Under the pieces are notes generated by a model that was given only the letters and a program-made list of their open reading frames with translations, was not told the DNA's origin and did no database searches. Positions 18,468-26,834 of a stretch of 64,000 bases of DNA are shown here, piece after piece; position 1 is the first letter of the stretch, and each line of letters opens with the position of its first letter. The DNA is from Bifidobacterium catenulatum PV20-2 (GTDB lineage: Bacteria > Actinomycetota > Actinomycetes > Actinomycetales > Bifidobacteriaceae). Location of the stretch: contig NZ_CP007456.1 of assembly GCF_000800455.1 (NCBI RefSeq), positions 2,046,001-2,110,000 on the forward strand, given 5' to 3'. The position numbers and the translations under genes are program-made.

Positions 18468-19196
18468 TCAGACAAACAACTTAAACATGGCCACACCGAT
18501 GATGGCGCCCAGAATCGGGGCGACGACCGGAATCCAAGCCTCGTCCCAGCGGGAGGAGCCCTTGGATGGAATCGGCAGGATGGCGTGCAGCAGTCGCGGC
18601 ATGAGATCGCGGGCCGGGTTCAGGCCAGGACCGGTCGGACCACCCATGGAGGTCACGAGACCCCACACAATGAAACCAACCGCGATGGATGCGGCAGCAT
18701 GGTCTTCCTCACCCCACGGCAGGGACAGGCAGCACAGTGCGCCGACCACGAGCACGAGGGTGCCGAAGAACTCGTTGACGAAGTAGTTCACACGATCGTT
18801 GTGAGCGTCGGTGGTGCAGAAAGTGCCGAGGATGGCGTCGGCGTCTTCGGTGTCCTTATAGTGCGGATAGTAGGTGATGTATACCACGAGCTGACCGACT
18901 GCGGCGCCGAGCAGCTGAGCGATGATGTACGGCAGCACCAGATTCCAGTCGAACAGGCCGTTCACCGCCTGGGCGATGGTCATGGCCGGGTTGATGTGCG
19001 CGCCGGAAACGCCACCGAACATGAGCACCGGGAACATCACGCCGAAGCCATAGCCCATGGCGATGTTCAGCCAGCCTGCATGGTGGCCCTTGGTGTTCTT
19101 CAGTTCAACGTTCGCGACAGCGCCGTTGCCGAAGATCATCAGAATGGCGGTACCGAAGAATTCGGCCGCAAGTTTGACAAAAGTCGAGTATTCCAC
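18468..19196 (-). CDS. glpF: Glycerol facilitator / aquaglyceroporin (MIP family)
   Basis: About 242 residues with six predicted membrane helices and two half-helix NPA boxes: GAHINPAMTIAQAV and GLNPARDLMPRLL. The Asp after the second NPAR is typical of glycerol-conducting members. It should pass glycerol and small polyols across the membrane. The start is placed at the GTG at 19196 because AGAGGAAACAGCA precedes it and it puts EYSTFVKLAAEFFGT, the normal family start, at the N-terminus; the longer open frame upstream runs into the duplicated terminator. It lies just outside the left edge of the tRNA-Lys island. Confidence 0.9.
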   Translation of the reverse strand: MEYSTFVKLAAEFFGTAILMIFGNGAVANVELKNTKGHHAGWLNIAMGYGFGVMFPVLMFGGVSGAHINPAMTIAQAVNGLFDWNLVLPYIIAQLLGAAVGQLVVYITYYPHYKDTEDADAILGTFCTTDAHNDRVNYFVNEFFGTLVLVVGALCCLSLPWGEEDHAAASIAVGFIVWGLVTSMGGPTGPGLNPARDLMPRLLHAILPIPSKGSSRWDEAWIPVVAPILGAIIGVAMFKLFV

Positions 19197-19362
19197 TGCT
19201 GTTTCCTCTATTGCTTCTTCTCTGTAAGAATCAGATTGATGTCGATTCCGCTCTCGGCGGACAACAGCGTCCAACACTACTCCCCACACTGGAAGTCGAG
19301 CACAAAAAGGCTTGACAGGCCGTCGGCTTGCCGGACAGTCATACGGAAATCGGAAAACAAAA

Positions 19363-19414
19363 AAGCCTTGGAACCGGAGTTCCAAGGCTTTAACTGTGCC
19401 CCCTCAGGGATTCG
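19363..19414. repeat. Left attachment-site repeat: duplicated terminator plus tRNA-Lys 3' end
   Basis: The hairpin with 12-base arms at 19363-19374 and 19379-19390, followed by a copy of the last 18 bases of tRNA-Lys (19397-19414), duplicates the terminator and 3' end of the intact tRNA-Lys at 28452-28503. Identity stops after ATTCG, where the tRNA sequence is lost. Outside the repeat the flank leads to glpF. This is the expected scar when an element integrates into a tRNA 3' end. Confidence 0.85.
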
Positions 19415-20608
19415 GACATATCAAGTTGCAGGCAACAGACACCGCCAATCCCCATACTTGCGGCCAAGCAGATGTACTCACACTGGCCAACGGCATCCTG
19501 TCATTCGGGTTCCTGACCATCGTTATTCGTAAACCTAGTCGCCAGTAAGGTAGCCACCCTTTTCCTATGATGCTGGCGGGGAATTCCTCGCCTTTTCTTT
19601 TCTCTGAATCATTCCTGGTCCTGCAGAGACGTATGTGAAGTAGCGCAACGCGGGAACACCGAAAGAGCTTGTAATGGAAAAGCATGTAGGTGCATTTTTA
19701 GGTGCGAAAGCCGACACGGGCAGAAGTACTTCCGAGGTGAGCAATAGGTCTAGGTCCAATCGGTCAGTCAGAACTACAAGGAGGAGGAACTCCACCCACG
19801 CGGGACGAGCCCCGGAACAAGTGGGAATCGGTCATAGCAGGATTGGATTCCGCCGAGCAACTGTATGCGTGACAGTTCCGATATAAGAACCCGATCGATC
19901 CCAGTAAGAAAGTACAACGTCAGTTCAAACCGGAATTCAAAGCGGAGACATGCCGGCGGCTCGCTGAGGGGCATAAGCTCGTCATCATGCATGAAAAGGG
20001 TATCAAACAATGGATTCACGACCGAACGGGCTAAGGCCAAAGCTACGTTTCAGATTACATTTGGCGATTTTATGCAGAACGAATTCATCCCCGGATACCG
20101 TAAATCCGATGGCACCCCTTGGCCGGGTCATCGAAACGGAACCTGAGAGCGGATTGCTCTCATTTTCTTCCCTCATTGGAACATCCGAAAGTCGCCGACA
20201 TCACGCCCAGATACGCGATTCCGCTGGACAGCGAATCATAGCCAAGCAGTTCCTTCGACGAACATGACACACGCCGGTCCCCGACCGCCTATTCCCGGCC
20301 GTCCTCCCGTGCCGCTTGTCCCCAGAGACCTTACCGATTTTGACGCCAGACATGGCGGCACGCTCCTTCCCCTGACCCGACTACCGGCCTTCTCCCTCAA
20401 CGAGGGTATGCCCCAAACACACCAGCCACAGGCCACCATCAATCGTGGCGAACCTGACAAATAACTGAAGCACCTGATTCAACAAATCCACGACGGCCTC
20501 CATTGACACCCATCGTCAGGGAAAACCAGCAGGATAGCGACGGGCAGAAGAGCTTCGTTGCCCGCTGCACAAAAGCAAGGCCGTTTCCGGATTCGGTAAT
20601 AGAAAAAA
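19415..20608. other. Left arm of the island: decayed DNA without an intact gene
   Basis: About 1.2 kb in which I find no convincing full gene. It holds an IS3 OrfA-like fragment (separate entry). At 20031-20140 a stretch encoding ITFGDFMQNEFIPGYR resembles the N-terminal arm-binding part of a tyrosine recombinase; this would be the missing integrase but the similarity is weak. A 66-codon Pro-rich frame at 20264-20464 lacks a ribosome-binding site. Frames are interrupted, as expected for decay. Confidence 0.5.
19902..20034 (+). pseudogene. Fragment of an IS3-type transposase OrfA
   Basis: Reading from about 19907, the frame gives KKVQRQFKPEFKAET, then CRRLAEGHK, a good match to the start of IS3-family OrfA proteins (RKRRxFSPEFKAEAVRLxxEG). 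The frame ends at a stop after about 42 codons and no OrfB follows. It is a relic of an insertion sequence in the island's left arm. Confidence 0.5.
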
Positions 20609-20632
20609 GGAGACGAGCAAAAGCTCGCCTCC
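20609..20632 (-). terminator. Terminator of the bacteriocin-like gene
   Basis: Stem GGAGACGAGC (20609-20618) and GCTCGCCTCC (20623-20632) with an AAAA loop. On the minus strand the stem is followed by TTTTTT. It sits 20 bases past the stop of the secreted peptide gene, giving that gene a private transcript. Confidence 0.85.
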
Positions 20633-20651
20633 TCAATGCATGTTTCCGAGC

Positions 20652-20951
20652 TTAGCGGAACCAGACCTGAGCGTGGTGGCTGGTCGAGTAGCCGTCATCG
20701 GCGTAGGCGCGACTGGATTGGAGTGTCCATCCGGTACTCGCTACGCGCTTGCCATGCTGCGCGTAGGATCGGCCTTGAGTTCCGCCGTTGGTCCAGGTCT
20801 GGGCCAGGGCGTAGTCGGTGCCGGCGTGGAGGACATAGGTTCCGGCTGCGTTGGCCGCAGGGACGGTGAAGGCCATCATGGCCGCTGCCGCCGCGACGAT
20901 TGTTCCGGTTTTGCCCAGCAGACCGATCCTGCTCTTGGTCATAGTGTTCAT
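20652..20951 (-). CDS. Secreted bacteriocin-like peptide (lactococcin 972-like)
   Basis: 99 residues. A Sec signal peptide is clear: basic start MNTMTKSRIGLLGK, hydrophobic core TIVAAAAAMMAFTV, cleavage at AANA before AGTYVL. The mature part is about 64 residues, cysteine-free, rich in Gly, Ser, Thr, Tyr, His and Trp, with GRSYAQHGKRVASTGW and HHAQVWFR at the end. Length, lack of cysteines and the S-Y-x-H-G...S core recall lactococcin 972-type bacteriocins; this is pattern recognition, not a proven match. The ATG at 20951 follows GGAAGGGAACTCC. It has its own strong promoter and terminator and lies beside a TetR regulator and an ABC exporter cluster. Confidence 0.6.
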   Translation of the reverse strand: MNTMTKSRIGLLGKTGTIVAAAAAMMAFTVPAANAAGTYVLHAGTDYALAQTWTNGGTQGRSYAQHGKRVASTGWTLQSSRAYADDGYSTSHHAQVWFR

Positions 20952-21001
20952 AGGAGTTCCCTTCCACTTGGTTTTCGACAACCTTTCTGGTTGACACTCC
21001 C

Positions 21002-21033
21002 ATAATAGATATTGACTGAACAGTCAGTCAATA
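21002..21033 (-). promoter_or_regulatory. Promoter with TetR-type palindromic operator before the bacteriocin-like gene
   Basis: On the minus strand a -35 TTGACT (21026-21031) and a -10 TATTAT (21002-21007) are 18 bases apart, the most consensus-like promoter I noticed here. The -35 and spacer are covered by a perfect palindrome with 10-bp arms TATTGACTGA and TCAGTCAATA around ACAG (21010-21033). A repressor bound there would block RNA polymerase; the adjacent TetR gene is the obvious candidate. Confidence 0.75.
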
Positions 21034-21062
21034 TTTTTGATGATTCTGGCCATATGCGTTTC

Positions 21063-21632
21063 TTATGAGGCGCTATCAGACCGTTTCTCCGCATCCTTCA
21101 GACCGGTCAATGAGAACAGGAAACCAAGGGCCTGGTGAAGCTGCCGCTCGTCCTTCCACCGATTAGAACGCATAATGGCGACGTACATGTCGGCCACGGC
21201 TCCGACCTGGATCCCCGGCATCTCGCTCGGGTCGTTTCCGAGAGTGGCCTTCAAGCAGACTTCGAGAGACTCCTCCCATTCCATGCGGCTTTTAACTCCC
21301 CGTCGTGCCTCTTCATCGTACAGCAGCAGTCCGGCACGTATTCTCGCGTCCTCATGGTGCAGGTCGGCGACTTTCGTGAGCATGTGTATGCACCCGCCCC
21401 GGCCGTCGCTGCCCGCCATGGTCGCGCACAGGCGCTCATCACACCATGCAACGAGGGTATCGCGCAAGGCTTCCTTCGTATGGAAATGGAACAGCACCGT
21501 GCCTCGCGTCAGTCCGAGACGGTCTGCGACGCCCTGCAGGGTGGTTTTCTCGTATCCGTACGCTTCGAATTCCTGAGCGGCCGCCTCCAGCAGGGCCTCA
21601 CGAGTCCTGCGCCTTCGTTCCGCGTTGTCCAT
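21063..21632 (-). CDS. TetR-family transcriptional regulator
   Basis: 189 residues. The N-terminal HTH is typical: RTREALLEAAAQEFEAYGYEKTTLQGVADRLGLTRGTVLFHFHTKEALRDTL (about residues 9-60). The ligand domain has DARIRAGLLLYDEE and ends in FLFSLTGLKDAEK. The HTH and the ARIRAGLLL block faintly resemble gamma-butyrolactone receptors of the ScbR/ArpA type, but I cannot assign a ligand. It lies upstream of the bacteriocin-like gene on the same strand, and the operator in the gap between them fits direct repression. A related half-site pair precedes its own start, suggesting autoregulation. Confidence 0.85.
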   Translation of the reverse strand: MDNAERRRRTREALLEAAAQEFEAYGYEKTTLQGVADRLGLTRGTVLFHFHTKEALRDTLVAWCDERLCATMAGSDGRGGCIHMLTKVADLHHEDARIRAGLLLYDEEARRGVKSRMEWEESLEVCLKATLGNDPSEMPGIQVGAVADMYVAIMRSNRWKDERQLHQALGFLFSLTGLKDAEKRSDSAS

Positions 21633-21650
21633 GAGAACCCTCGCATTCTG

Positions 21651-21666
21651 TTGACCATCAAGTCAA
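21651..21666. promoter_or_regulatory. Second putative TetR operator, before the tetR-like gene
   Basis: TTGAC and GTCAA separated by six bases, 18 bases upstream of the regulator's ATG. The operator at the peptide gene contains the same TTGAC-N6-GTCA arrangement. The match is short, so this is a candidate only. Confidence 0.45.
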
Positions 21667-21706
21667 AACGTTTCTCAGGATATCCATTGCCGTGGATTCG
21701 TTCAAC

Positions 21707-22999
21707 TCATCCGGCGGAGTACTCCCCGAACGTGATTGCCGCATGGAATATGTCCGGTGTGGGCCGGCCGATGGTGAGTGTGGCTCCGATGATGTCGGTA
21801 CATGCCTTGGCGATGGACAGGCCGAGACCATGGCCGGGCTGGTCGGCCATACGGGTGGCGTCGCCGCGGTGGAACGGCTGGAGGAGATCCGTCGCGTCCG
21901 TGGGGTCCATAAATGGTTTCGTGGTGTTGTCGATGGTGATGGCGGTCTGCCCGTGGCCGGTGTGGATGGCGCAGGTGATGGTGCCGTGGTCAGTGTTGTG
22001 GACGATAGCGTTGCGGATGAGGTTGTCAACGGCGAGGGCGAGGTAGCGGGGATCCGTGTCGATGGTAGTGCCGTCGTGGCTGTCGAGTCCCCGGGCGTCG
22101 ATGATCAGGTGGCGCAGGCGGGCTTGTCCAGCGTGGTTGCGGAGCGCGGCGCGTATGGCACCGGCCGGGCTGGTGGGTTCGTGTCGCGTGTCGGGGGCAG
22201 TCTGGATACGGGAGAGTTCGAGCAGGCTGGTGATGAGCTCGCCGCTTCTGCGGTTCGCTGCGATGGCGTGGTGGATAGCAGGTTTGACGTCGTCGGGGAA
22301 ACGATCCTGGGCCATGAGCGCTTCGAGGCTAGTGCCGATGACGGTGATCGGGGTCCTTAGCTCGTGACCGGCGTTGCGGATGAACGAACGTTGCAGGTCG
22401 TTGGTCTGCTCGATGCGCTCCAGCATGGCGTTGAGCGAGGCGGCGAGGCTTGCGGTCTCGGCGTCCGGATTGTCGAGGTGGATGCGCGTGGAGGGGTGTT
22501 CGGGGTCGAGGCTGGCGGCTTGGCAGCTGATGGAGTCGAGCCGCGCGGTGAGCCGTCCCGACAGCCTCCACACGAGGAGCATGGTCAGGAGCGCGGCCAT
22601 GGCGAACACAGCTAGTGACCCGTAGCGCATCCATTGCACGACGTTGTCCCTGACGGTGAGCACCACGCCCTCAGTCCCGGATCGTGTGCCGTCAGTGGGT
22701 ATGGTGCCGGTCGCAGTGCAGGGGTCCGCGTCGCAGGATTCGGCGGTGCCCGACACCCCGTCAGATTCGGTTGGTGTCGTCGTGGGGGCGGCCGTCCCGC
22801 CGCCGGTGGAAATGGTATCGACCTGGTGCTGAAACGCCCAGTCGAGCGAGATGTTCTGGATGAGAATCACGGCCAGAAGCATGCCGAGCAGGAGCAGGCC
22901 CACACCGACGGCGAGGCGGGTGCGAAAGCTGGCGGGCTTGCATGCATGTCGCCTTGCGGGGCGCTCCGCCCGTCCGGCGGAGGATGGTGCGGCAGTCAT
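21707..22999 (-). CDS. Membrane sensor histidine kinase
   Basis: 430 residues. TM1 is at about 28-50 (LAVGVGLLLLGMLLAVILIQ), then an extracytoplasmic sensor loop of about 90 residues, TM2 at about 137-158, and a HAMP linker. The H-box is FIRNAGHELRTPITVIGTS with the phosphoacceptor His, the N-box is DNLIRNAIVHN, and the G2 box is GHGLGLSIAKA. The D/F boxes are weak (ITIDNTTKPFM), which is unusual but not disabling. Its start overlaps the response-regulator stop by four bases (ATGA), so the two are co-translated. High G+C codon use matches the rest of the cargo. The signal may be the peptide or cell-wall stress. Confidence 0.9.
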   Translation of the reverse strand: MTAAPSSAGRAERPARRHACKPASFRTRLAVGVGLLLLGMLLAVILIQNISLDWAFQHQVDTISTGGGTAAPTTTPTESDGVSGTAESCDADPCTATGTIPTDGTRSGTEGVVLTVRDNVVQWMRYGSLAVFAMAALLTMLLVWRLSGRLTARLDSISCQAASLDPEHPSTRIHLDNPDAETASLAASLNAMLERIEQTNDLQRSFIRNAGHELRTPITVIGTSLEALMAQDRFPDDVKPAIHHAIAANRRSGELITSLLELSRIQTAPDTRHEPTSPAGAIRAALRNHAGQARLRHLIIDARGLDSHDGTTIDTDPRYLALAVDNLIRNAIVHNTDHGTITCAIHTGHGQTAITIDNTTKPFMDPTDATDLLQPFHRGDATRMADQPGHGLGLSIAKACTDIIGATLTIGRPTPDIFHAAITFGEYSAG

Positions 23000-23658
23000 G
23001 GTATGCGGTATCCCTTCCCGCGTGAGGACGCGATGAGCGTGGAGTCGGGCAGTTTGCGACGCAGCGAGTGCACGGCGGTCTTGACGAGGTCTGGCTGGCC
23101 GTGCGATTCGGCCGGCCAGAGCGATTCGAGCAGGACGGTGGTGGCGGTCCAGCCGCCGTCGGCACGCAACAGCTCCTCCAGGAGCGCGTATTCGCGGGGC
23201 GCGAGGTCGAGGGGTTGTCCGTCGGCGTAGGCGAGCCGTCTGACGGTATCCACGCTCAGGCGACCCCGAGAGAGTATGGTGGGCGCGTCGTCCGCCCCGC
23301 CGCGGCGCAGGAGCGCGCGGATGCGGGCGAGGAGCTCGGGGTAGGCGAACGGCTTGGCCAGATAGTCGTCGGCCCCCAGGTCGAGTCCCCGCACGCGGTC
23401 CTCGACGCTTCCAGCGGCGGTGAGCATGAGCGTGCGCACGGGGATGCGCAGCCGGTCGACAGTGCGCATGACCTCGTCGCCGGAGAGCACAGGCAGGTCG
23501 CGGTCGAGGAGCATCACGTCGTACGTTCCCTGCGAGAGGCGGTCCAACGCCTCGATGCCGGTCGCGGCCAGGTCAGTCGCGTACCCCTCGTGTCTGAGAC
23601 AGTCATCGAGCACGGCCGACAGGTCGGCGTCGTCCTCAATGATCAAGATCCTCGCCAT
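22996..23658 (-). CDS. OmpR/PhoB-family response regulator
   Basis: 220 residues. The receiver has ILIIEDDADL, the phosphoacceptor Asp in VMLLDRDLPVLSGDE, the Thr of LMLTAAG and the Lys of LGADDYLAKPF. The winged helix has APREYALLEELLRADGGWTATTVLLESLWP and VKTAVHSLRRKLPDSTLIASSRGKGYRIP. The ATG at 23658 is chosen because the receiver starts immediately (MARILIIEDD) and GGAGG precedes it; the upstream in-frame extension is not receiver-like. It is divergent from the lipoprotein-ABC operon, whose promoter region carries an inverted repeat that could be its binding site. Confidence 0.92.
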   Translation of the reverse strand: MARILIIEDDADLSAVLDDCLRHEGYATDLAATGIEALDRLSQGTYDVMLLDRDLPVLSGDEVMRTVDRLRIPVRTLMLTAAGSVEDRVRGLDLGADDYLAKPFAYPELLARIRALLRRGGADDAPTILSRGRLSVDTVRRLAYADGQPLDLAPREYALLEELLRADGGWTATTVLLESLWPAESHGQPDLVKTAVHSLRRKLPDSTLIASSRGKGYRIP

Positions 23659-23726
23659 ATTCTCGTCGCCTCCGATTCCCCGCACGCCCTCCATGCAATC
23701 GTATCCGTTCCCCCATTGTGCTCGAC

Positions 23727-23762
23727 GTGGGTGTGCGTTAGGTGAGCGCGACACGCACCCAC
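23727..23762. promoter_or_regulatory. Inverted repeat in the divergent regulator/lipoprotein promoter region
   Basis: GTGGGTG (23727-23733) and CACCCAC (23756-23762) lie in the 198 bases between the response regulator and the first lipoprotein gene, within a run of related GTGTGCG/CGCAC motifs. The position suits a response-regulator site, but the G+C-rich context could give such repeats by chance. Confidence 0.35.
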
Positions 23763-23856
23763 CGCACACGGTGCGCCGGCTGTAATGGGCATCGTCCGGC
23801 AACCGCCGAGCCAAGCATCGTCTCGACAACCACGAACCCGTGCAGAGGAGGAACAC

Positions 23857-24258
23857 ATGCGAACCACATCCGTTCTCAGACTGGCGGCGGCCGCGGCGCT
23901 AGCCGCCATGACGCTCGTACCGCTGTCGGCATGCGGCCAACAGCCGTCACACTCATCCGGCGCTTCGTCCGCGTCAGCGTCGCGGGAGGCGGTTCCGAAG
24001 ACCGACAGCCAGAGCGACGATGCGCTGCAGGACGCGAGCCCGGCCTCGAAACAGGCCGCCGAAGCGTACCGCGACTGCCTTGCATCCGCAGGCATGCCCG
24101 CGCAGATCATGGACGGCGACTGGGTCGCGCTCCAGTGGACGGGCGACGACTCGGGATCGGCATCATCGGGATCCGAGGACGGAGAGCGGGACAAGGCCAT
24201 CAGGGAATGCCAAGCCAAGGTGCCAGACTACCACGATCCAGACTTCAACACCAGATGA
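23857..24258 (+). CDS. Small lipoprotein
   Basis: 133 residues. The signal peptide ends in a lipobox: MTLVPLSACGQQ, cysteine at residue 26. A Ser/Ala-rich spacer is followed by a short conserved domain with two cysteines (YRDCLASAGMPAQI...RECQAKVPDYHDPDF) that could form a disulfide. The function is unknown. The ATG at 23857 follows GAGGAGGAACAC. It is the first gene of the rightward cargo operon; its stop overlaps an ATG in frame with the next lipoprotein. Confidence 0.85.
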   Translation: MRTTSVLRLAAAAALAAMTLVPLSACGQQPSHSSGASSASASREAVPKTDSQSDDALQDASPASKQAAEAYRDCLASAGMPAQIMDGDWVALQWTGDDSGSASSGSEDGERDKAIRECQAKVPDYHDPDFNTR

Positions 24259-24293
24259 ACAGACCAGCATCAGCCGATGGAAGGAAGACCATC

Positions 24294-24983
24294 ATGACCA
24301 TCACACCATCATCATCGACCGCACGCCCCACGGCATTGCGCAGGGCGGCCGTATTGCTGTCCTGCATGGGACTGCTCGCCTCGCTAACGGCCTGCTCCAC
24401 TCCCTGGGGCGGGACCGATGTCGGTGATACACAGGCGTCGGGGGCGAGGATCGCTCCGAGCATGGACGCACTGTTCGACCAGTACCTCGCCAAGGACACA
24501 CTCAGCCAGTTCGAACGCGATGTGCTCCAACGGGCCAAGAAGACCGGCAGGATCAGCGCCGAGGACTACGAGACCGCGCACGACAAGCAGGCCGCGTGCA
24601 TGGCCGAGAACGGCTGGCGGGAACAGACCCGCAAACTGTCCAACGGGCTCTACCAGACCACCGGAGTGACGCCGGTACCATCGACCGATGCTGAGGTGAA
24701 CAAGTACATGGAGACGTCCAACACCTGCTCCGAAGGCGTCAGCAAGGTCATCGAATCCATCTACCAGCTCCAGCAGGGCAACCCCGGGCTCTTAGCCGAC
24801 CCGTACGAGACCGCCGTGGAATGCCTGAAGAAAGGCAACCTCGTTGACAAGGCCTACACCGGACGCAAACTCGAAAACGCGCTAAGTAAGGACGGCACGT
24901 CCAAGGGGCTAACCTTCGATGCCTCGTCGGACGCGGCCCAGTCTTGCTTCGCCGGGGCCGGCCTCGCCGTCAACATCGGCTGA
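24294..24983 (+). CDS. Lipoprotein of the ABC cargo operon
   Basis: 229 residues. Signal peptide with lipobox GLLASLTACSTP. The mature domain is helical with paired cysteines (KQAACMAENGW, SNTCSEGV, AVECLKKGN, AQSCFAGAG), a spacing related to the preceding lipoprotein (C...GW/GM...C), so the two may be diverged relatives. The ATG at 24294 has GGAAGGAAG before it; an alternative ATG at 24255 overlaps the upstream stop as ATGA and would add 13 residues. Function unknown; surface placement beside an ABC system suggests binding or immunity. Confidence 0.8.
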   Translation: MTITPSSSTARPTALRRAAVLLSCMGLLASLTACSTPWGGTDVGDTQASGARIAPSMDALFDQYLAKDTLSQFERDVLQRAKKTGRISAEDYETAHDKQAACMAENGWREQTRKLSNGLYQTTGVTPVPSTDAEVNKYMETSNTCSEGVSKVIESIYQLQQGNPGLLADPYETAVECLKKGNLVDKAYTGRKLENALSKDGTSKGLTFDASSDAAQSCFAGAGLAVNIG

Positions 24984-25018
24984 TAAACCCCCGGACCCCG
25001 ACGAAAGGAACCGACCCG

Positions 25019-26086
25019 ATGAAGACAAGAATCCTGACCCCACTGATACTGACCGGACTGGGCATGCTGTCCGCGGGCGTGCTCGCCACCGCGTTGATCA
25101 TTCCCACGCCTACGCCCGACGGGCTGGCCTCGCCCACGAGCCCCGACACCGTCACAGCCAGCCGACAGCAGTTCGCCGACGAACGCACCGTCGAAGCCTC
25201 GTTCGAGACCATCGCCGAACAGCCAATCACCTCACGCGCGGCCGGCACCGTCAGTGAGACCCTATGCACGCCCGGGCAGACGTTCGAATCCGGCACACGC
25301 CTGCTGTCCGTGGACGGCAGGCCCATCATCGCCCTGCACACCGACACGCCCCTCTACCGCGAGATCGGTACCGGCGACAGCGGGCCCGACGTGCTCGCCC
25401 TGCAACAGGAACTCGCCCGCCTCGGCTACAACGCCGAAGGCAACGGCACCTACGGGTGGCGCACCGCGGACGGCGTCAGACAACTATTCTCCCGGGCTGG
25501 CAAAACCAATCCCGACGGCAGAATCGGGCCCGCCGACGTGGCGTGGCTGCCCCAGACGTCCGCCACGCCCACCCAATGCACAGCCGGCCTGAACATGAGC
25601 CTGGCGGATGGTGCCGAGATCATGAAGACCGGCGGCCAGCTGATCGCCGTCACCTTCCCCACACCCGCGAACCTGAGCGAAGGCAAACGCACGTTCACGC
25701 TCTTCGGCGTCAAGACCAGCCTCGACGCCGACGGCATCGGTAAGACCGGCGGCAGGATCAGCGACCAGAAATTCCTCGACCAGATCCAGGCCAGCGACGG
25801 CTACAAAACCACCCTCGCCGACCAAGGCGGCAAGAAACCCACCGCCACACTCGCGCTCGAGCAGCCCATCGACACGACCAAGGTCCCGCCCTCTGCCATC
25901 ACCGGCCAGAACGGCACCCACGCCTGCGTCTCGTCAGACGGCAAACAGGCCATCCCCGTCACCGTTATCGGCTCCGCGCTCGGAGCCACCCTCGTCCAAC
26001 CCGAACAAGCCGACGCCTCCATCGACAAAGTCGTGCTCGGCCACAAACTCGACAAAGTCCAATGCCCCACCGAAACACAACACTGA
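25019..26086 (+). CDS. Exported adaptor with a peptidoglycan-binding domain (MacA-like)
   Basis: 355 residues. An N-terminal membrane anchor (LILTGLGMLSAGVLATALII) is followed by a lipoyl/barrel-like part (ITSRAAGTVSETLCTPGQTFESGTRLLSVDGRPIIAL). A peptidoglycan_binding_1 domain is inserted at about residues 120-170: GDSGPDVLALQQELARLGY, then GWRTADGVRQLF. The C-terminal part returns to beta-rich adaptor sequence ending in VVLGHKLDKVQC. This layout is common in actinobacterial MacA-like proteins paired with MacB-type transporters. It probably couples the ABC transporter to the wall. ATG at 25019, GAAAGGAACC upstream. Confidence 0.8.
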   Translation: MKTRILTPLILTGLGMLSAGVLATALIIPTPTPDGLASPTSPDTVTASRQQFADERTVEASFETIAEQPITSRAAGTVSETLCTPGQTFESGTRLLSVDGRPIIALHTDTPLYREIGTGDSGPDVLALQQELARLGYNAEGNGTYGWRTADGVRQLFSRAGKTNPDGRIGPADVAWLPQTSATPTQCTAGLNMSLADGAEIMKTGGQLIAVTFPTPANLSEGKRTFTLFGVKTSLDADGIGKTGGRISDQKFLDQIQASDGYKTTLADQGGKKPTATLALEQPIDTTKVPPSAITGQNGTHACVSSDGKQAIPVTVIGSALGATLVQPEQADASIDKVVLGHKLDKVQCPTETQH

Positions 26087-26102
26087 CACAAGGAGGACGA
26101 GC

Positions 26103-26834
26103 GTGAAAACCAGCATCACACCCCTGGAGATGGTCGCCAATCCCGCACCCACGCGACCACAAACCCCCGCCATGCAGCCTCAAGATGGCGGGCCCCCGTC
26201 GGTCACTGGCAGGCACGTGGGCCACCGGTTCGCAGATGACCCCTGGCTGTTCCGCGACCTCGACTTCACCCTTACCACCGGCGAGGCCGTCGGCCTGTGC
26301 GGGCCATCCGGCTCCGGAAAATCCACCCTCCTGTCCGTCATCGCCGGATTCGAGACACCTACGGAAGGCACCATCCGCCGCAGCAGGATCAACCGCGTGC
26401 GCTGGGTGTTCCAGAACCCCCACGGCATGCCGCGACGTACCGCCATTGACCACGTCGTCCAACCCCTGCTCGGCCAAGGCATCAGCCGCACACATGCCGA
26501 AGACGAGGCCATCGCTATCATGAGCACGTTCCACCTGACCAAAGTCGCCGCACGCGAGTTCCGCGAACTGTCCGGAGGCGAGGCCCAGCGCCTCATGCTC
26601 GCACGCGCCATCGCCAGCAGACCCGACCTGCTCCTCGTGGATGAACCCACCGCCCAACTCGACCAACGCACCGCCAACGACATCGACGCCACCCTCACCG
26701 GACTCGCCCAAGGCGACGCGATCGTCGTCATTGCCACCCACGACCCCAACACCCGGGCCGCCTGCACCCGCGTCATCGACCTCGCATGGCACAACCCGAA
26801 CCCCACCCCTGACACCAAGGACGACACACGATGA
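26103..26834 (+). CDS. ABC transporter ATP-binding protein (MacB/LolD type)
   Basis: 243 residues. Walker A GLCGPSGSGKSTLLSVIAGFE, Q-loop RWVFQNPHG, signature FRELSGGEAQRLMLARAIAS, Walker B LLLVDEPTAQLD, and H-loop VIATHDPNTR. Start is a GTG at 26103 directly after GGAGGACGAGC. It overlaps the permease by four bases (ATGA). Its family is used for extruding peptides and for bacteriocin export or immunity. Confidence 0.93.
   Translation: MKTSITPLEMVANPAPTRPQTPAMQPQDGGPPSVTGRHVGHRFADDPWLFRDLDFTLTTGEAVGLCGPSGSGKSTLLSVIAGFETPTEGTIRRSRINRVRWVFQNPHGMPRRTAIDHVVQPLLGQGISRTHAEDEAIAIMSTFHLTKVAAREFRELSGGEAQRLMLARAIASRPDLLLVDEPTAQLDQRTANDIDATLTGLAQGDAIVVIATHDPNTRAACTRVIDLAWHNPNPTPDTKDDTR

Noticed and set aside
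19397..19414. A second tRNA-Lys gene
   Set aside because: Only the last 18 bases of the tRNA are present; D-arm, anticodon arm and 5' acceptor strand are missing.
20264..20464. Proline-rich 66-codon ORF as a real gene
   Set aside because: No ribosome-binding site and it sits inside decayed island DNA; composition alone does not support it.
23742..24293. N-terminal 184-codon extension of the second lipoprotein
   Set aside because: It would destroy the signal peptide and lipobox and overlaps the first lipoprotein gene in another frame.
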